Below, in pieces: positions 26,140 through 35,900 of a DNA stretch of 64,000 nt. Position 1 is the first letter of the stretch, and every line of letters begins with the position of its first letter. Position numbers and translations under genes: made by a program. The notes under the pieces are model-generated. The model ran no database searches. It had not been told where the DNA came from and worked only from the letters and a program-made list of their open reading frames with translations. The DNA is from Paenisporosarcina sp. FSL H8-0542. Lineage in GTDB: Bacteria > Bacillota > Bacilli > Bacillales_A > Planococcaceae. The DNA lies in the NCBI RefSeq assembly GCF_038632915.1, contig NZ_CP152050.1:664501-728500 (forward strand). The letters run 5' to 3'.

Positions 26140-26175
26140 AAAAAGCAGTTAGGAGATACTTTCCTAACTGCTTTT
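26140..26175. terminator. Palindromic terminator, near-copy of the one at 16646
   Basis: AAAAGCAGTTAGGAGA and TTTCCTAACTGCTTTT pair around TAC. It lies between two convergent genes (25428 plus and 26178 minus) and can serve both. The inner arms are the same as at 16646-16684. Confidence 0.8.
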
Positions 26176-26177
26176 CC

Positions 26178-26639
26178 TTATGCTTCTCCGTTTTTAGCTT
26201 TCATCCAAACCCATCTTGAATTGAATGTTGTACGTAGACTCAAATCTTCTATAAATCCTGCGCCTGTGTAGCATTTTTTTGCACGGCTATTTTCAGGCTC
26301 GATTCTTAAAAAAACCCATGGGTAATCATAGGCTAGACATTCCTTCTGAAGCATTCGCACAAGTTGTTTTCCGATTCCTTTGTTGCGATAGGAAGGGTGG
26401 ACAATCAAGTGAGCCAGTTCCAAGTCCTGCTCTTCAACGTCTACCCAAATTTCTCCATAAGCTACAGCATGGTTTTCCTTCATAAAAATGTAGCCAAATT
26501 GGTCAGGAGCTTCATGCCAGCTACGATACATATCCGCAGAATAGACGTCTTCACCTGTTGCATAAAAACAATCTGTATCATTTTGTAACCAATCAGCGAT
26601 TGTAGGTTCATCCGATAATTTAGCATTTCTTATTTCCAT
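26178..26639 (-). CDS. GNAT-family acetyltransferase
   Basis: 153 residues. Acetyl-CoA motif LIVHPSYRNKGIGKQLVRML (about residues 80-100) and closing ENSRAKKCYTGAGFIEDLSL. Start ATG 26639 after AAGGAG; the ATG 36 bases upstream lacks a site. Single gene, opposite to its neighbours. Substrate unknown. Confidence 0.88.
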   Translation of the reverse strand: MEIRNAKLSDEPTIADWLQNDTDCFYATGEDVYSADMYRSWHEAPDQFGYIFMKENHAVAYGEIWVDVEEQDLELAHLIVHPSYRNKGIGKQLVRMLQKECLAYDYPWVFLRIEPENSRAKKCYTGAGFIEDLSLRTTFNSRWVWMKAKNGEA

Positions 26640-26831
26640 TATAACTAGCTCCTTACCAACAGGTACTTGATGCATTAAATTATATACGAAAACTAGATGG
26701 AGCCATCTATTTAGCTGCTGTTGGGAATAATGAATTTCTTTTCTGAAATCTAGAGCATATAATTATTTTGATAAACAATACAAGATTCAGTAACTTCATA
26801 GAGATGTATCTTAAGAAAAGAGGACAAACCC

Positions 26832-28133
26832 ATGTCGCCAAAACCTGATGATTCAGGAGTCAACAACAATCAATCTGATTGGATAAAGAGTTATGTAGAT
26901 TCTCCGGAAAAACAACAACAGCTATATCGAAGGACTTTATGGATTGTAGTCATTTCGCAAATATTCGGAGGGGCAGGTCTAGCTGCAGGAATAACAGTAG
27001 GAGCACTCCTTGCACAGGATATGCTAGGAACAGATAGTTTTGCAGGAGTTCCTGTCGCATTGTTTACACTAGGTTCTGCTGGGGCTGCACTGGTGGTAGG
27101 GAGACTTTCTCAACGCTACGGGCGCAGTTTTGGACTCGCGACTGGATTCCTTGCAGGTGGTATTGGGGCAATTGGTGTGGTGATTGCAGCATTAACTAAT
27201 AACATCTATCTGCTTTTTGCTTCCTTGCTGATCTACGGTTTCGGCACTGCTACAAATCTACAGGCACGTTATGCGGGTACTGACCTGGCAACTTCCAAAC
27301 AGAGGGGAACTGCAATCAGCATTGCCATGGTTTCCACAACACTCGGTGCAGTTGCGGGTCCGAACTTGGTCGGTGTCATGGGCAAGTTTGCTACGTCACT
27401 TGGTGTCCCTGCACTGTCGGGTCCGTTCATTTTAGCAGCCGCAACTTATATTGTTGCAGGTCTGGTACTTTTAGTTTACCTTCGTCCTGATCCGCTCGTC
27501 GTAGCAAATGCTATTGCAGATGCGCAGATAAAGAACGAGAGTAATCTAGTTGATACGACTTCCCACACATTAACAAACAACAATCGAGGAATCGTTCTTG
27601 GAGCAACAGTCATGGTCATAACCCAAATGGTTATGGTTTCCATTATGACCATGACTACCGTACATATGAGGCATCATGGACATGGATTGGATGAAGTCGG
27701 AATGGTCATAGGCCTTCATGTTGCGGCCATGTATCTGCCTTCCTTGGTGACCGGAGTTCTCGTTGACAAGTTTGGAAGAATGGTCATGACCATCGCTGCT
27801 GGTGCCACATTACTGGCTGCAGCAATTGTAGCGGCTGTTGCACCCGCCGATTCCATGCTAGTACTTATCATTGCACTAGTTCTCCTAGGTCTTGGTTGGA
27901 ACTTTGGATTGATTTGTGGCACAGCGTTAATCGTGGATTCAACTCACCCAACCGCACGCGCAAAGACTCAAGGGAAAGTGGATGTTTTGGTAGCATTAGC
28001 AGGGGCAACCGGAGGAGGCTTTTCCGGAATGTTTGTGGCTCTAACTAGTTACTCCACTCTGTCACTTGTTGGAGGCTTCCTCTCATTACTGCTCATTCCA
28101 GTTGTGATCTGGTCACGTAAACACACAAAATAA
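26832..28133 (+). CDS. MFS transporter
   Basis: 433 residues with about twelve hydrophobic segments and a soluble middle loop (about 225-255). Motif A is VVGRLSQRYGRSFGLATGF after helix 2 and repeats as VTGVLVDKFGRMV after helix 8, confirming two MFS halves. Ala/Gly-rich helices and a hydrophilic 35-residue N-terminus. Ribosome binding site AAGAGGAC. Substrate cannot be told; drug or metabolite efflux is likely. Confidence 0.9.
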   Translation: MSPKPDDSGVNNNQSDWIKSYVDSPEKQQQLYRRTLWIVVISQIFGGAGLAAGITVGALLAQDMLGTDSFAGVPVALFTLGSAGAALVVGRLSQRYGRSFGLATGFLAGGIGAIGVVIAALTNNIYLLFASLLIYGFGTATNLQARYAGTDLATSKQRGTAISIAMVSTTLGAVAGPNLVGVMGKFATSLGVPALSGPFILAAATYIVAGLVLLVYLRPDPLVVANAIADAQIKNESNLVDTTSHTLTNNNRGIVLGATVMVITQMVMVSIMTMTTVHMRHHGHGLDEVGMVIGLHVAAMYLPSLVTGVLVDKFGRMVMTIAAGATLLAAAIVAAVAPADSMLVLIIALVLLGLGWNFGLICGTALIVDSTHPTARAKTQGKVDVLVALAGATGGGFSGMFVALTSYSTLSLVGGFLSLLLIPVVIWSRKHTK

Positions 28134-28136
28134 GAA

Positions 28137-28175
28137 AAAGGGAGTTCAATTCGCAAATGAATTGAACTCCCTTTG
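28137..28175 (+). terminator. Terminator of the MFS gene
   Basis: AAAGGGAGTTCAATT / AATTGAACTCCCTTT, a 15-base perfect stem around CGCAAATG, then GTTTATT. Confidence 0.9.
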
Positions 28176-28258
28176 TTTATTGAAAATCAACCAATTTTTC
28201 TGTAAAATTATGTTAAAATAAATAAAGTGAAAATTTGATCTTTTGGGAGTGGGGAGAT

Positions 28259-28600
28259 ATGCCAATGGAACAGGAAACAATGGGTATGTTAGTCGCTGGG
28301 TTTTCAATCGTAATGGGTATTGCGTTTATTGTGGTATTGAGATTGTTATTCTCAAAAGAACGAAAACCATTCAGAGCGGCGTATGCATTGGTACTTGGTT
28401 TTTTTATATTTTTTAGTTCGGCCGTAAGCCAAGCATTAAAGGCGATTACTTTTGATATAAATCATCCAATGGCATCCGAAGAAATCTCTCTGCTTCTAGG
28501 AATTGCGGGAGTTTTATGGGCAGTAAGTATGTTGTTTTTATTGTTGGGGTTAATCAAGCTTTCATCTGTCAAAAAAACAACAGTGGTAATCAATAATTAA
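28259..28600 (+). CDS. Small membrane protein, three hydrophobic segments
   Basis: 113 residues: MLVAGFSIVMGIAFIVVLRLL, AAYALVLGFFIFFSSAVSQA and LLLGIAGVLWAVSMLFLLLG are membrane segments. ATG 28259 lies nine bases after GGGAG; ATG 28265 is an alternative. No family recognised. Confidence 0.65.
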   Translation: MPMEQETMGMLVAGFSIVMGIAFIVVLRLLFSKERKPFRAAYALVLGFFIFFSSAVSQALKAITFDINHPMASEEISLLLGIAGVLWAVSMLFLLLGLIKLSSVKKTTVVINN

Positions 28601-28611
28601 ATTATGGATCG

Positions 28612-28634
28612 CCTTTTAAATCTAAAAGGTTTTG
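28612..28634 (+). terminator. Weak terminator
   Basis: CCTTTTA / TAAAAGG stem with a short loop and TTTTG after it, immediately before the amidase region. Confidence 0.45.
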
Positions 28635-28649
28635 AAAAAGGAGAACTAC

Positions 28650-30119
28650 ATGGAAATTAAGTTTAATGATTTTTTTAAAGAAGAATTAACAATCAATGAG
28701 ATACAGGTCGCTTTAGAAAACGGTGAAATAACCTCAAAAGAGATGGTTATGTATTAACTTCAAAGAATAGCCAAGTATGACCAGGACGGTCCAAAAATAA
28801 ATTCTGTCCTTGAAATAAATCCGGATGCAATATTTATTGCAGAAGCAATGGACTATGAAAGAAAAACAAAAGGAACGAGGGGGCCTTTACATGGTATCCC
28901 AGTTTTTCTTAAAGACAATATTGAAACAAGTGATTCCATGCATACCAGTGCAGGAACACTTTCACTAGAAAATAATATTGCAATGGAAGACGCGTTCCTT
29001 GTTCAAAAACTCCGTGAAGCAGGTGCAGTCATCCTAGGTAAGGCAAATATGACAGAACTGGCTAATGGAATGTCGAATGAAATGTGGGCAGGCTATAGCT
29101 CCAGAGGCGGACAAGTATTAAATCCATATGGAGATGAGAACCTTTTTGTCGGTGGATCAAGTTCAGGATCAGCCGTTGCCGTTGCTGCAAATTTCACCGT
29201 ATTGTCTGTAGGCACTGAAACAGATGGTTCCATTCTGAGTCCTGCAATTCAAAACTCTGTTGTTGGAATTAAACCAACAGTAGGTTTAATCAGTCGCACA
29301 GGGATTATTCCATTTACATATTCACAGGATACAGCCGGACCTTTTGCAAGAACGGTTACTGACGCTGCTATCTTATTAGGTTCCTTAACAGGTTTCGATA
29401 AAGGCGATCCAGCTACATATAAAAGTGAAGGTATTTCACTCCAGGATTATACGATCTATTTGGATTCCAATGGATTAAGAGGTGCCAGAATCGGCGTATT
29501 CAATAATGCTTCTGACGATTACCTTCAATCAGGAGAATATGATAAAACTCTGTTTATCAATGTACTTCAAACCTTACGTGGCGAAGGCGCAGAAGTCATC
29601 GAGGATATCGAAATTCCTTCCTACCATCGGGAATGGAGTTGGGAAGTATCTATCTATGAACTAAAACATAGTTTAGGAAATTATTTATCTCAGTTACCAT
29701 CCTATGTTCCAGTTCATTCTTTCACAGAACTAATTCAATTCAATAAACAGCATGAACAGAGGGCATTAAAATATGGTCAGGGTAAGTTGGAATATCGAGA
29801 GACCTTGCCCAACACGTTAAGAAATCCTGAATATTTGAATGCGAAATTGGAAGATCTGTATTTTTCGCAGGACATGGGTATTGATTTTACTTTGAAAAAA
29901 TATAATCTTGATGCGATCATTTTCCCTTCTTATATTGGTTCCACAATATGTGCAAAAGCTGGGTATCCGTCTATTGCTATTCCTGCTGGATACATGGAAA
30001 GTGGTAAGCCATTTGGTATTACTTTTGCTGGTGCTGCTTTTAGTGAAGGGATACTAATCAAACTCGCTTATGCTTTTGAACAAGCTACTAAACATCGGAA
30101 ACCACCGAAGTTAATTTGA
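28650..30119 (+). pseudogene. Amidase-signature enzyme interrupted by a nonsense codon
   Basis: ATG 28650 after AAAGGAG opens a frame that reads EIQVALENGEITSKEMVMY, hits TAA at 28755-28757, and continues in the same frame LQRIAKYDQDGPKINSVLEI into a full amidase. Catalytic residues are intact: Lys in GIPVFLKDNIE, cis-Ser in GTETDGSILSPA and the Ser in GGSSSGSAVAV. So only codon 36 is wrong, probably a former TAT/TAC Tyr. The downstream part from ATG 28848 (423 residues) lacks a ribosome binding site and the N-terminal helices. Amidases of this type hydrolyse amides to acid and ammonia. Either a recent pseudogene or a sequencing error. Confidence 0.85.
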
Positions 30120-30141
30120 AATTAAATATGGAGGTGTTACA

Positions 30142-30495
30142 TTGAATAGTCCTATTCTAAATCAAATCGGAACGGTCTTTATTCCAGTAAGTAACATAGA
30201 ACAAGCTCGAGATTGGTATTGTGACATATTAGGTGTACCAGCAGATGGAGAAATTCAGTTCGGTCATATTTATGTAATACCTATGAATGGTACGGGGATT
30301 GTATTAGATAGCAAAATTTTCTCTGAAGAAAATATTTTTAAAAACCCTGTATTTCATCTCAATACAGAAAATATAGAAGAAGCTTTTCAATACATGAAGA
30401 AAAATCAAGTTGAGTTAACAAGTGATATCGAACATAATCACTATTTCAATTTTAAAGATCCTGATGGAAATCATTTAATGATTTGTAAGTGTTAG
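30142..30495 (+). CDS. VOC-family (glyoxalase/bleomycin-resistance fold) protein
   Basis: 117 residues; TTG start after GGAGGTG. Starts IGTVFIPVSNIEQARDWYCD and ends YFNFKDPDGNHLMIC, the two ends of a single VOC module. Conserved Glu of many enzymes is absent at the end (ICKC). Substrate unknown. Confidence 0.85.
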   Translation: MNSPILNQIGTVFIPVSNIEQARDWYCDILGVPADGEIQFGHIYVIPMNGTGIVLDSKIFSEENIFKNPVFHLNTENIEEAFQYMKKNQVELTSDIEHNHYFNFKDPDGNHLMICKC

Positions 30496-30546
30496 AGAAT
30501 CATTTTACGATAATGAGTCCTAATAAATTGAAGGGAGTAATAAATA

Positions 30547-30975
30547 ATGAGTTTTCAAATCACAAGAGAATTAAATAATGACGACAAAAATCACATTAAT
30601 AATGAGCTATATAAATATAACTTGGCTCATTTTCCAGAGGATTTAAGAGGGCGGTACGAACAAATCAATTTATTTCTTAAGGATGAAAATGGTCTTGTTC
30701 GTGGTGGTTTATTAGGTGAAGTGTGCTGGAATTGGTTAGAAATCCACACTTTAATAGTTGATGAAGAAACTCGGAAATTCGGGTATGGCTCCAAGCTATT
30801 GATGGAAGTCGAGCAAATCGCATTAGAGAAAAAATGCGATTTCATCAAGGTAGATACATTAAGTTTTCAGGCGTTAGATTTCTATAAAAAAAACGGTTAT
30901 CAAGTATTCGGAAGTATTGATAATGTGGGCAGAGAATTCACTCATTATTATTTAAAAAAGGATTTGAATATTTAA
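30547..30975 (+). CDS. GNAT-family acetyltransferase
   Basis: 142 residues. LEIHTLIVDEETRKFGYGSK is the acetyl-CoA motif with GYGS, followed by LSFQALDFYKKNGYQVFGSI. Ribosome binding site GAAGGGAG. Part of a series of same-strand small enzymes from 30142 to 32573. Confidence 0.87.
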   Translation: MSFQITRELNNDDKNHINNELYKYNLAHFPEDLRGRYEQINLFLKDENGLVRGGLLGEVCWNWLEIHTLIVDEETRKFGYGSKLLMEVEQIALEKKCDFIKVDTLSFQALDFYKKNGYQVFGSIDNVGREFTHYYLKKDLNI

Positions 30976-31035
30976 TAATAGGCGATATGAAAAGTTACAA
31001 AAAGTAAAATATTTCGAAGTCATCGGAGGTACATA

Positions 31036-31392
31036 ATGGAGTTTTATCAATTTAATAAAGAAAGTGGTAAGCAGATTTCAAAATTCAACTCAGATTTTAT
31101 TATGTCTCGTATTATTCAAACTGATAAGACAACTAACATTGGTTGTATGCATTTAGACAAGAATGGTATTGTAGGCTATCACCAAGCGGTAGTTCCTCAA
31201 CTCTTGTTAATCTTATCCGGAGAAGGTACTGTTCGTAACGATAAAGAAGAATACTTTAAAGTCCAATCTGGAGATGCTGTATTTTGGGAGAAAGATGAGT
31301 GGCACGAAACGAAATCAAATGATGGATTAACTGCTATTGTAATTGAAAGTACAGAATTAAATCCTTCTTTATATATGCCATTAAAGAAATAG
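31036..31392 (+). CDS. Cupin-domain protein
   Basis: 118 residues with one conserved cupin barrel: motif 1 region GYHQAVVPQLLLILSGEGTV, glycine turn VQSGDAVFWEKDEWHET with the motif-2 His. Only a subset of usual metal ligands is visible. ATG after CGGAGG. Function unknown. Confidence 0.82.
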   Translation: MEFYQFNKESGKQISKFNSDFIMSRIIQTDKTTNIGCMHLDKNGIVGYHQAVVPQLLLILSGEGTVRNDKEEYFKVQSGDAVFWEKDEWHETKSNDGLTAIVIESTELNPSLYMPLKK

Positions 31393-31455
31393 TTATAGTT
31401 TTGCTAACGGGTGTTTTACATCAAAATCGTTGAACGATAATGGAGGTAGACATAA

Positions 31456-31893
31456 ATGAGAATTCAAAAAGCAACATTAAACGAGCTTGAGTCGCTAACA
31501 GAACTATTTGATTTATACAGATTGTTCTATGAACAAACGTCTAATCTGGAAGGTGCAAGAAAGTTTTTGAGAGAAAGGTTGATTAACGAAGAGTCAGTAG
31601 TTTTTATAGCATTTGATGAGAATAATCCTGTTGGTTTTGTTCAGCTATATCCAACATTTTCATCAGTTAGTATGCAGCGGTCATGGGTGTTAAATGATTT
31701 ATATGTGAAAGAAAATGCTCGTAAAAAGGGATTTGCTGAGAATTTAATAAAGAAGGCCATACATTTTGCAGAGGAAACAGGTGCAAAAGGAGTTTCGCTT
31801 GAGACAGGTAAGGAAAACATAACAGCACAAAGTCTTTACGAAAAAATTGGTTTTATAAAAGAGTCAAATTGTTTTTATTATTTTTCAGTTTAA
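31456..31893 (+). CDS. GNAT-family acetyltransferase
   Basis: 145 residues. WVLNDLYVKENARKKGFAEN is the acetyl-CoA motif with a KGFA variant of the usual GxGxG; ETGKENITAQSLYEKIGFIK follows. ATG after TGGAGG. Substrate unknown. Confidence 0.87.
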   Translation: MRIQKATLNELESLTELFDLYRLFYEQTSNLEGARKFLRERLINEESVVFIAFDENNPVGFVQLYPTFSSVSMQRSWVLNDLYVKENARKKGFAENLIKKAIHFAEETGAKGVSLETGKENITAQSLYEKIGFIKESNCFYYFSV

Positions 31894-32012
31894 TAGTAAT
31901 CAAACCAACGAGTGCGGCAAATTAAATTATTTGAAAATAGTTTGGAAGGCAAAACAATTTGGATTGAGAAAATATCTAAAAGAAGGATAGTTCAAGAAAG
32001 GATTGTTAATTT

Positions 32013-32573
32013 ATGATGAAAAATGAAGAAAACTTGAAGATAGAAAAGGTCATAGAGTGCGAAATTGATAACGAAATAACTGAGAAGATTCAAGAGTTAT
32101 TGACTGAGAGTTTTGAGGGTATTTATCCAAACAATAGAATTTATTTTAAACAAGTGCCTCATTTTAGATTCTTAGCCTTTAACGAGGATAAACACCTACT
32201 TGCACAGGTTGGGTTAGATTACCGAGTTATGAACCTTAATGGAAAACTTATAAAAGTGCTTGGGATAATTGATTTATGTGTTTCACAGGAATCCCGTGCA
32301 AAAGGAATAGCTTCACTTTTACTATTAGAAATCGATAAGTACTGTGTAGGGAAGGAGATTGATTTTATAATTTTATTTGCCGACAATCAAACATTGTATT
32401 TAAAGAACGGCTACAAATCTGTTAAGAACAAATGTAAATGGTTGAAAATCGATGATAGAAATCAAACTATGCTGGGAATAGGCTATGAAGAAATTAGTGA
32501 ATTGATGATTAAGAAAATTGGTATGAATGAATGGACTGAAGGCGATATAGATTTTCTAGGTTATCTCTATTAA
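32013..32573 (+). CDS. GNAT-family acetyltransferase
   Basis: 186 residues. IDLCVSQESRAKGIASLLLL is the acetyl-CoA motif. The N-terminus and C-terminus are longer than in its neighbours; ADNQTLYLKNGYKSVKNKCK closes the fold. Two ATGs in tandem at 32013 and 32016; site GAAAGGA is 10-13 bases away. Confidence 0.85.
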   Translation: MMKNEENLKIEKVIECEIDNEITEKIQELLTESFEGIYPNNRIYFKQVPHFRFLAFNEDKHLLAQVGLDYRVMNLNGKLIKVLGIIDLCVSQESRAKGIASLLLLEIDKYCVGKEIDFIILFADNQTLYLKNGYKSVKNKCKWLKIDDRNQTMLGIGYEEISELMIKKIGMNEWTEGDIDFLGYLY

Positions 32574-32903
32574 GATGGGGAATTAAATTAAGAATTTAAT
32601 TGAGTCCTGGTGGGTGATGAAGTATCATTTTTCGTCAACTACGGCGCAATGCTTTCCGTCATGTCCTCCACAACCGTTTTAAAGAAATATATCCATACCA
32701 TATAAAAGAGAACTAATGTCTATAACTTTAAAAATCTCCTGGAAGTTTTATATCCTCGAATGTCCCTCCTTTATCTCCTCTTTTTACTTTCTATCTATAA
32801 AAATCCTTTTATTTACATAGCTTTTACTTCTGCTTCATAATACGCATACAATTCTCCCGTAAACTGATGATGGAATATATTTACTTGGGAGGAATTTTGC
32901 TAG
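32574..32903. other. Intergenic region before the SLH surface protein
   Basis: No gene is supported. A short minus-strand frame reads NGCGGHDGKHCAVVDEK near 32610-32665 and could be a shred of something, but it has no start. The rest is AT-rich and presumably holds the promoter of the large gene. Confidence 0.4.
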
Positions 32904-35900
32904 ATGAACAAGAAATTTTTGGTGCCAATTGCGTTGATGAGTAGTTTAACATTTTCCACGGTAATTCCTTCACCAACCGAGTTATTGCAGAAAAGCCAAA
33001 CACATGTCGAGGCAGCAGCATTCTCTCCAATCCTCATTACGGAACTGTTGCCTAACAGCAATAATGTAGCTGATACGTCAACGGATGCGTTTGAGTTTAT
33101 CGAACTATATAACAATAGCACCCAATCAATTGATTTAAAGAATTACAAGTTAGTCTACGGATATCCAGATGGGAAAATGGTAGATTGGACATTTAATGAA
33201 GACAAAGCGATTGCCCCAGGCGAGACACTCGTCGTGTGGGTCAAAAATAAAGCAAATACGAATCTGACTCTTGCAGATTTCAATACTGAATTCAATACGC
33301 AGTTATCGGAAAGTCAGTTTACCTACATCGAGTCGGATGGAATGGCAAACTCTGATGAGCGAACGATATCGGTTGCGGATACGTCCAATAATATTTTCAC
33401 TTCAGCAAAATATGTGAAAGCTGATGTCGGCCTGAATAAAGGCATTCAATACAAAGCCGGGGAAGACGGAAAAACGATGGACATTCTTACGTCTTCAGAA
33501 GCACCGACACCAGGTAGATTGATCACGGGACAAGCCCCTGCAGACCCAATAGTCGAGGATAAAGCAGCACCTGTCATTGCACATCAAGCGATCGACAAAG
33601 TGGCGGTTGGTGAACCAGTTAACATCAAAGCAGTGGTTACGGATGAAACAAAACTCGAAAACGTAAAACTATTTTACAAACTGACGGATAATGGCAGTTG
33701 GCTTCATAAGGATATGGTCGGTTCATCTGAAGAAAATACGTTTGAAACCCAAATCGACCAATCGGAAATATTGACGAACAAAGTAACCTACCGCATTGAA
33801 GCATTTGATGGGCAAAATACATCCAGGACAGAAGATTATCAAGTGTTGATTGAAGGTATGGACGTTAACCCACAAAATGTTCCTGCACTTCTTGTGACAG
33901 AGCTCGTTCCAGACTCGACGAATGTCGGATCACTGGATGGCTATGAGTTTATCGAAGTGTATAACAATTCGGCAGAAGCCATTAACTTGAAAGATTACAA
34001 GATTCGCTATCGTTATCCAGCGGAAGGTCCGGAAGCGGACTTAATATGGAAAGCGGATAAAGAGGATATTATCCTGCCTAGTGGCAAAACCATCGTCTAC
34101 TGGATTAAAAATGCGAGCAATCAAGAAAAGACTGTGGCAGATTTCAACCAAATTTACAATGTGAACTTGATTGAAAATGTAGACATCGCGGAAATCCAAT
34201 CTGGAGGAATGGCCAACTCGAGTCATCGCGGTTTAGCCATCGCAACAAATACAGGCATTGATATTTCATCTGCCTATTATTACGACCAGCCGGATGTAGA
34301 TGACGTGGCTGCGAACAAAGGCATTTTATACACGTATCCTTCAGATGGCAAATCCACTGTCATGAAAAAATACAGCCACAGCTTGGAAAATGCGACACCA
34401 GGGAGCCTATCACCAATCCAGATACCAAAAGCCAGGGTTACTTTTACTGAGGACAAAACAGCGCCTTCAATCAGCGATTTGACTGAAGCTATCCCGACGT
34501 CGGGACACGAAAATCTTGAACTTTCATTCGATGTAACGGATGAGTCCATGGTCAAAACGGTGCGTCTTTTCTATAGAACAAATGAAACCGACGAATATCG
34601 TATGGTCGATTTAACCAAAACCTACGATTCTACTGTTTATTCTCATACGGTTGCTTCACCAGAGTTACTTGGGAAGGAGAACTTAAGTTATTACGTTCAG
34701 GTATCAGATGGCACAAATGAGGTGGCTTCGGATGTTAAGAAAATCGAAATATTAAACGACGATTCGATTGTAACAGGATTGAACGTGGAAGATGGCTCTT
34801 ATTTAAGTAAAACGGTTTTGCTGAAAACGTATGGCAAGGATTCAAAACTATTAATTAATCAAAAGGATGTCACGGGCGAAACCAAACCTGCGCTACCAAC
34901 ACAGGCTTACTTCGCCTTTGATGCGAAAAATGTCAATCTATACTTTAAAAACGGGGTCACGATTGGTGATGAAACGCTCCACATTTTCGATGACACAATT
35001 AACACTTATACAACCTTGACCATACCGGTGGATCCTGATCACTTTACGCAAGGACTCGATACCAAAATATCGATACGTGCAGGTACAAAAGTGTCTCCTT
35101 TCGATACAAATTCAGAAGAAAATCGCGATGACTTCTATGTCAAAAATGTACGATTAGTTTTAGCGGATGGTACCACTCTTTACGATCCTCAATACAAAGA
35201 TATCGAAAAAGAGCTATCGGTCGGAGACGGTGCGAGTGCCAAGCCGGTAATCGATTTCAGCTTCCATCTGCCGGATGAGAAATTTAGTGCAAAGGCCTAC
35301 GCTTGGGACACAACTGGAGAAACTGAAGGAACGCATACGGTCGAAGCGCAGGATGCAGAAAATACAAAAGCTGAAGTTATTATCGATAACAGTGCACCAA
35401 TCATTACCCCTTCGATAGAAGAAGGAAAGGAATACAAAGGTGCCTTTACGATTCAGGCGGAGGTTGAGGATAAGTACTCTGCAGTTGAAAGCGTGACTGC
35501 GTTGCTGGATGGGGAAGAAATCACAATGCCTTTTGAGACGTCATCCGCAAAATTGTCACAAGGCGAACATACAGTTTCATTCACGGCAAAAGATGTTGCC
35601 ATGAATGAAGTACAAAAAGATATTCACTTTACCGTATTGGAAGAAAAACCATACATGCCGGAAATCATTTCTCCGATAGACGGTACGGAAAACGTCAACC
35701 CGAACGAGACGAAACTGCAAGTGAAAGTGACGGACCCTACAAAGGATGAGCTGAATGTTTCATTCTATAAGGGACACAAGTTTGAAGCGGATGCAGAGGA
35801 AATCAAAGTATTTGAAAACAGTGCAGACCGGGAACCGCCTAAAGAGCTGATTCCAGCAGGTGAATCCGTTGTCACGGCAAAAGATAAAATGGCCAAAGTG

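Noticed and set aside
26019-26219. 66-residue protein from the 26 kb repeat array
   Set aside because: It reads through the array and the palindromic terminator, has no ribosome binding site, and the heptapeptide pattern follows from the DNA period.
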